The notes beneath the pieces are model-generated. The model searched no databases, was not told the origin of the DNA, and worked only from the letters and a program-made list of their open reading frames with translations. From Prorocentrum cordatum (taxonomy: Eukaryota; Sar; Dinophyceae; Prorocentrales; Prorocentraceae), in the NCBI GenBank assembly GCA_963575745.1, contig CAUYUJ010014345.1, positions 5,001 to 69,000 of the forward strand: a stretch of DNA of 64,000 bases, given 5' to 3'. Positions 61,628 to 64,000 of this stretch are shown in pieces. Made by a program: the position numbers and the translations under genes. Within the stretch, counting starts at the first letter, position 1; the number at the start of each line of letters is the position of its first letter.

Positions 61628-61900
61628 TCACCCCGAGGTCTCGGCCGCCATGCGAGTGTCGCGGTCGCCCTGCAGGATCTTGTTCTGCGTGTGGGGGCGG
61701 TCGAGCGCAGGCTTGATGGCGAGGCGGCCGATCAGGACGGCGCGGAACTCGGACTCTGTCAAAACCTTCTTCACGGCAGGCATTTTCTGCGAGAGCAGCA
61801 TCGAGAGGTTCGCAATCGCATTCACTTCTCCCGTAATTTTCTGCATCTCCTGGGAGGGTTCCGAACGGCAAACTTCCGAGGCAAGCCCGTTGTTTCCTGT
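61628..61900 (-). CDS. Unassigned gene at 61.6-63.4 kb, last recognised exon
   Basis: Reads SEVCRSEPSQEMQKITGEVN, AIANLSMLLSQKMPAVKKVL, TESEFRAVLIGRLAIKPALD and RPHTQNKILQGDRDTRMAAE. Amphipathic helices dominate. It follows the 62.2-63.4 kb frame on the same strand, with a C-rich gap (61,945-62,110) that is probably intronic. Confidence 0.5.
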   Translation of the reverse strand, partial: TGNNGLASEVCRSEPSQEMQKITGEVNAIANLSMLLSQKMPAVKKVLTESEFRAVLIGRLAIKPALDRPHTQNKILQGDRDTRMAAETSG

Positions 61901-62159
61901 CAAAACGTTGCTGTCGGTTTCTCTTGTCGAAAGCCCAGGGCGGACCCATTATCCGCCACTCCCTCCTCTTCCCCTTCTCCTCATCCTCCTCCTCACCTTC
62001 CTGATCCCCCCTCGTGCCATCATGGCGCCTTTCCTCCGCCTCGCGCCCGCCCTACTTCACGGCCTCGCCCTCCGACCCTTGCACCCTCGATTGAGGGGCG
62101 GGGTGGAGCTGGAGAAGGCAGAGGTTGGCGAAAAGATTGTGGGGAGGTGTTTGGCGGTA

Positions 62160-63350
62160 GCGCTCCGCGTTGAGCGCGTTCAGACGGTTCGGCTCATCCC
62201 TGCAGAAGGCCCAGGTCTGGTCCCTCGAGTTCGCGACGTTGTTCAGGATGGCGTGGCTCTGGACAGTCGCTGCGGAATTACTGTGCGACGACCTCCTTCG
62301 CTGGTTTCATCAGCTCGAGTAAAGCGTTCTGGGCCTTCGGCGTAGCAGCGGCTCCAGCACCTCTCTGGCGTTTTTCCGATGCGGGGGTGTCATCCGCACG
62401 ATCGGCTGCTGCTGCCTGCCCGGCGGCTGCTGCTGCTGCTGCTGCCTGCTGACCGCGGCGACGCTTGCCGCGCGTCCCGCTGGGGCCGCCCCTATCTCCC
62501 GTCGGCCCCCCATCTCCCGTCGGCTCGCCGTCACCTGAGGCGGCTGCTTCTGAGGCAGAAGCTGAATCGGCTGCAGTTGAGGAGCCAGATGGGGCGCCAG
62601 TTGGAGCTGCATATGTGTCGTTCTGGTCAGCCTCGATGCTCTTCTGGATCCATTCCTGACGGCGCGCCCACGCCTCGGTGAATACCTCGTCGTAGGTCTG
62701 GACCACGTAGGGCGCCTTCAGGTTCTCGCACGAGCCGTCGAACGATATGAAAGGCTCCCCCATGGCGATGCACTTCGCGAAGTGCTTGGTTGCTGCTATC
62801 CAGCCGCCCTTGCCGCCCCCCTCCTTCCACGCGATGCGAGCAAGCGCGAGGTAGGGGCCACGGGCGCCCCAGGCATTCTTCATGGCGCAGGCATTTTCCC
62901 CCCTCTCCTTGAACAGCACGTGCGAATCACTAGCCCCTTTCGCTCTGAAGGCAGCCTGCTTCTGCCAGAGCACCCCGCCCCTGGCCCCATCTCCACGCGC
63001 TGTGCAATCTGCCTTCAGCGCGGGGTCGGCCGCGAGCGCGCGCCGCCAGGTTCCCGCCGCGGGGTTGCCAGCATTCCCACGGCAGTCAAACTGGTAGTTG
63101 TCGCGTTGCAGCTCCTCCCAGAACGTTGTCTCATTCATGTCCTTCTCGGCCATCGGCCTGACATTCGAGCCGTGGCCGTCGACGTCGCAGCTGAACGCCT
63201 TCCCGCTCCATTGCTTCATCTGCGTGATGGGGCTGCTCTTTAGGAGCGACTGGACGCTGGTCATGATCTCGCCCTCGTCTGGCGTGGCGTTGTCTATCTG
63301 GTTCGTGATGCCGCGCGCCTGGTTGAACAGCTGCTGGCTGATGTACCTGC
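62160..63350 (-). CDS. Unassigned gene at 61.6-63.4 kb, main exons
   Basis: From about 63,350 the frame reads SFSRYISQQLFNQARGITNQ, IDNATPDEGEIMTSVQSLLK, SPITQMKQWSGKAFSCDVDG, TFWEELQRDNYQFDCRGNAG, VLFKERGENACAMKNAWGAR and GGWIAATKHFAKCIAMGEPF. A Gly/Pro/Ser linker and an Ala-rich stretch (62,425-62,450) follow, ending LLELMKPAKEVVAQ-TAA at 62,278. Immediately afterwards another frame continues SAATVQSHAILNNVANSRDQ-TWAFC and LNALNAERY to about 62,160, so a one-base frame change or tiny intron lies at the TAA. I recognise no domain. Composition and layout resemble the 39.6-41.3 kb gene. Confidence 0.58.
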
Positions 63351-63369
63351 TGAAGGAGGCGCGTATGCA

Positions 63370-64000
63370 CTTTCCTCCTCCTCCTCCTCCTCCTCCGCCT
63401 TCCTCCTCCTCCGCCCTCCTCTTCATCCCCCTCCTCCTCCCCCTCATCCATCCCCCCTCCTTCTCCGCGTCCTCTCCCTGCCTCGTTGTCCGCCCCCTCA
63501 TCTTCCTCATCGTGCCGTTCCTTCGCCTCGTCATCCTCCTCGTGGTCCTCGTCGCCCTCCTCCTCTTCCTCCTCGTCATTATCGCACTCCTCATCGGGCA
63601 CTTCTTCGAGTGCGTCTCGGGCGCGCTGGACGACTTGCCGCCGATGGCGGGCGGGGCGGAGCCGACGCCAGCGCGGCGCATATCCTGGCCAGGAGACAAC
63701 CCCGCTGCCCTCGGCGTCGCCGCCGCCGCGCCGGCTGCCGCGGGCCTCGGCGCCGCTGCTGCCGCCGCCTCCGAGTAGGGCGCCGCGACCGCATCAGCGT
63801 CGCTGGCCTCGTCCGTCAGGAAGGTTGCGATGAGCGGCGCGCACAGGGGGCCCCCACGATCCTCAGAGGAGGGCCAAGGGAGGAAGAGGACGCGAAGGAG
63901 TCGGATCAGGAGGAAGAGGATGAGGGAGAGAGAGGCAAGGAAGAGTGGGAGGAGAGGTGGACGCGGAGTAGGAGGAGGAGGAGGAGAAGGGGGGGGATGA
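63370..64000. repeat. Pyrimidine and purine microsatellites at the window end
   Basis: CCTCCTCC and CTCGTCATC triplets (63,370-63,605), a GCCGCC-rich patch (63,650-63,780) and a GGAGGA purine tract (63,860-64,000). The 5' end of the minus-strand gene may lie in the GCC-rich part, but no start is convincing. Confidence 0.75.

Noticed and set aside
1-64000. Spliced-leader relics, tRNA, 5S or other rRNA genes
   Set aside because: I looked for the conserved dinoflagellate spliced-leader end (TTTTGGCTCAAG) and for tRNA-like features. I found only partial GGCTCAAG words in the CAAGAGG repeats. A covariance-model search would be decisive.

Overview
The window looks like a nuclear genomic segment from a dinoflagellate, possibly Prorocentrum- or Symbiodiniaceae-like. 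This is inferred, not proven. The signs are very GC-rich DNA with extreme microsatellite and satellite density, sparse short exons, one gene apparently split by an intron of about 10 kb, intron ends carrying short direct repeats (some suggesting GA donors), many decayed multicopy transposon-like coding fragments, and a Cys-rich/multi-TM/EF-hand protein type I associate with these algae. I saw no spliced-leader relic, rRNA or tRNA.

Layout. 1-4.2 kb holds only low-complexity repeats. 4.2-9.75 kb (minus strand) is a near-complete non-LTR retrotransposon with two overlapping ORFs (ORF1; endonuclease plus reverse transcriptase). 12.05-27.3 kb (minus strand) carries the best host-type gene: an N-terminal ectodomain, GCC2/GCC3-like Cys-rich repeats, about nine membrane segments and a C-terminal EF hand, in at least five exons. 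Its largest intron (about 13.4-23.8 kb) is packed with satellites, minisatellites and an A-rich element. 29.8-30.3 kb is an unassigned coding fragment. 31.6-33.6 kb (minus) is a decayed transposase-like gene.

35-48.5 kb holds multicopy genes of unknown role: a RING/zinc-ribbon/coiled-coil ORF broken by one in-frame TAG; a Lys/Pro/Ala-rich ORF with one frame change and one in-frame TAG; and a small dispersed gene family with at least five copies. Three near-perfect palindromes sit inside copies of that family. These are interleaved with arrays of an 89-bp satellite in both orientations that share conserved flanks. 49.9-50.9 kb is a ~101-bp satellite, 51.6-52.1 kb is a G/C-tract array, and 52.0-53.7 kb is a degraded reverse-transcriptase ORF. 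54.8-60.7 kb (minus) is a second, different transposase-like gene, followed downstream by two exons resembling a cytosine-methyltransferase fold. 61.6-63.4 kb (minus) is another unassigned multi-exon gene.

Most of the sequence is therefore mobile and satellite DNA. The coding pieces do not form a pathway. The main patterns are (i) one host-type membrane gene spread over more than 15 kb, (ii) several transposon-like gene families in decay, and (iii) a small gene family damaged by templated inverted insertions. Exon edges are my reading of splice-like motifs and reading frames, and most have not been confirmed.
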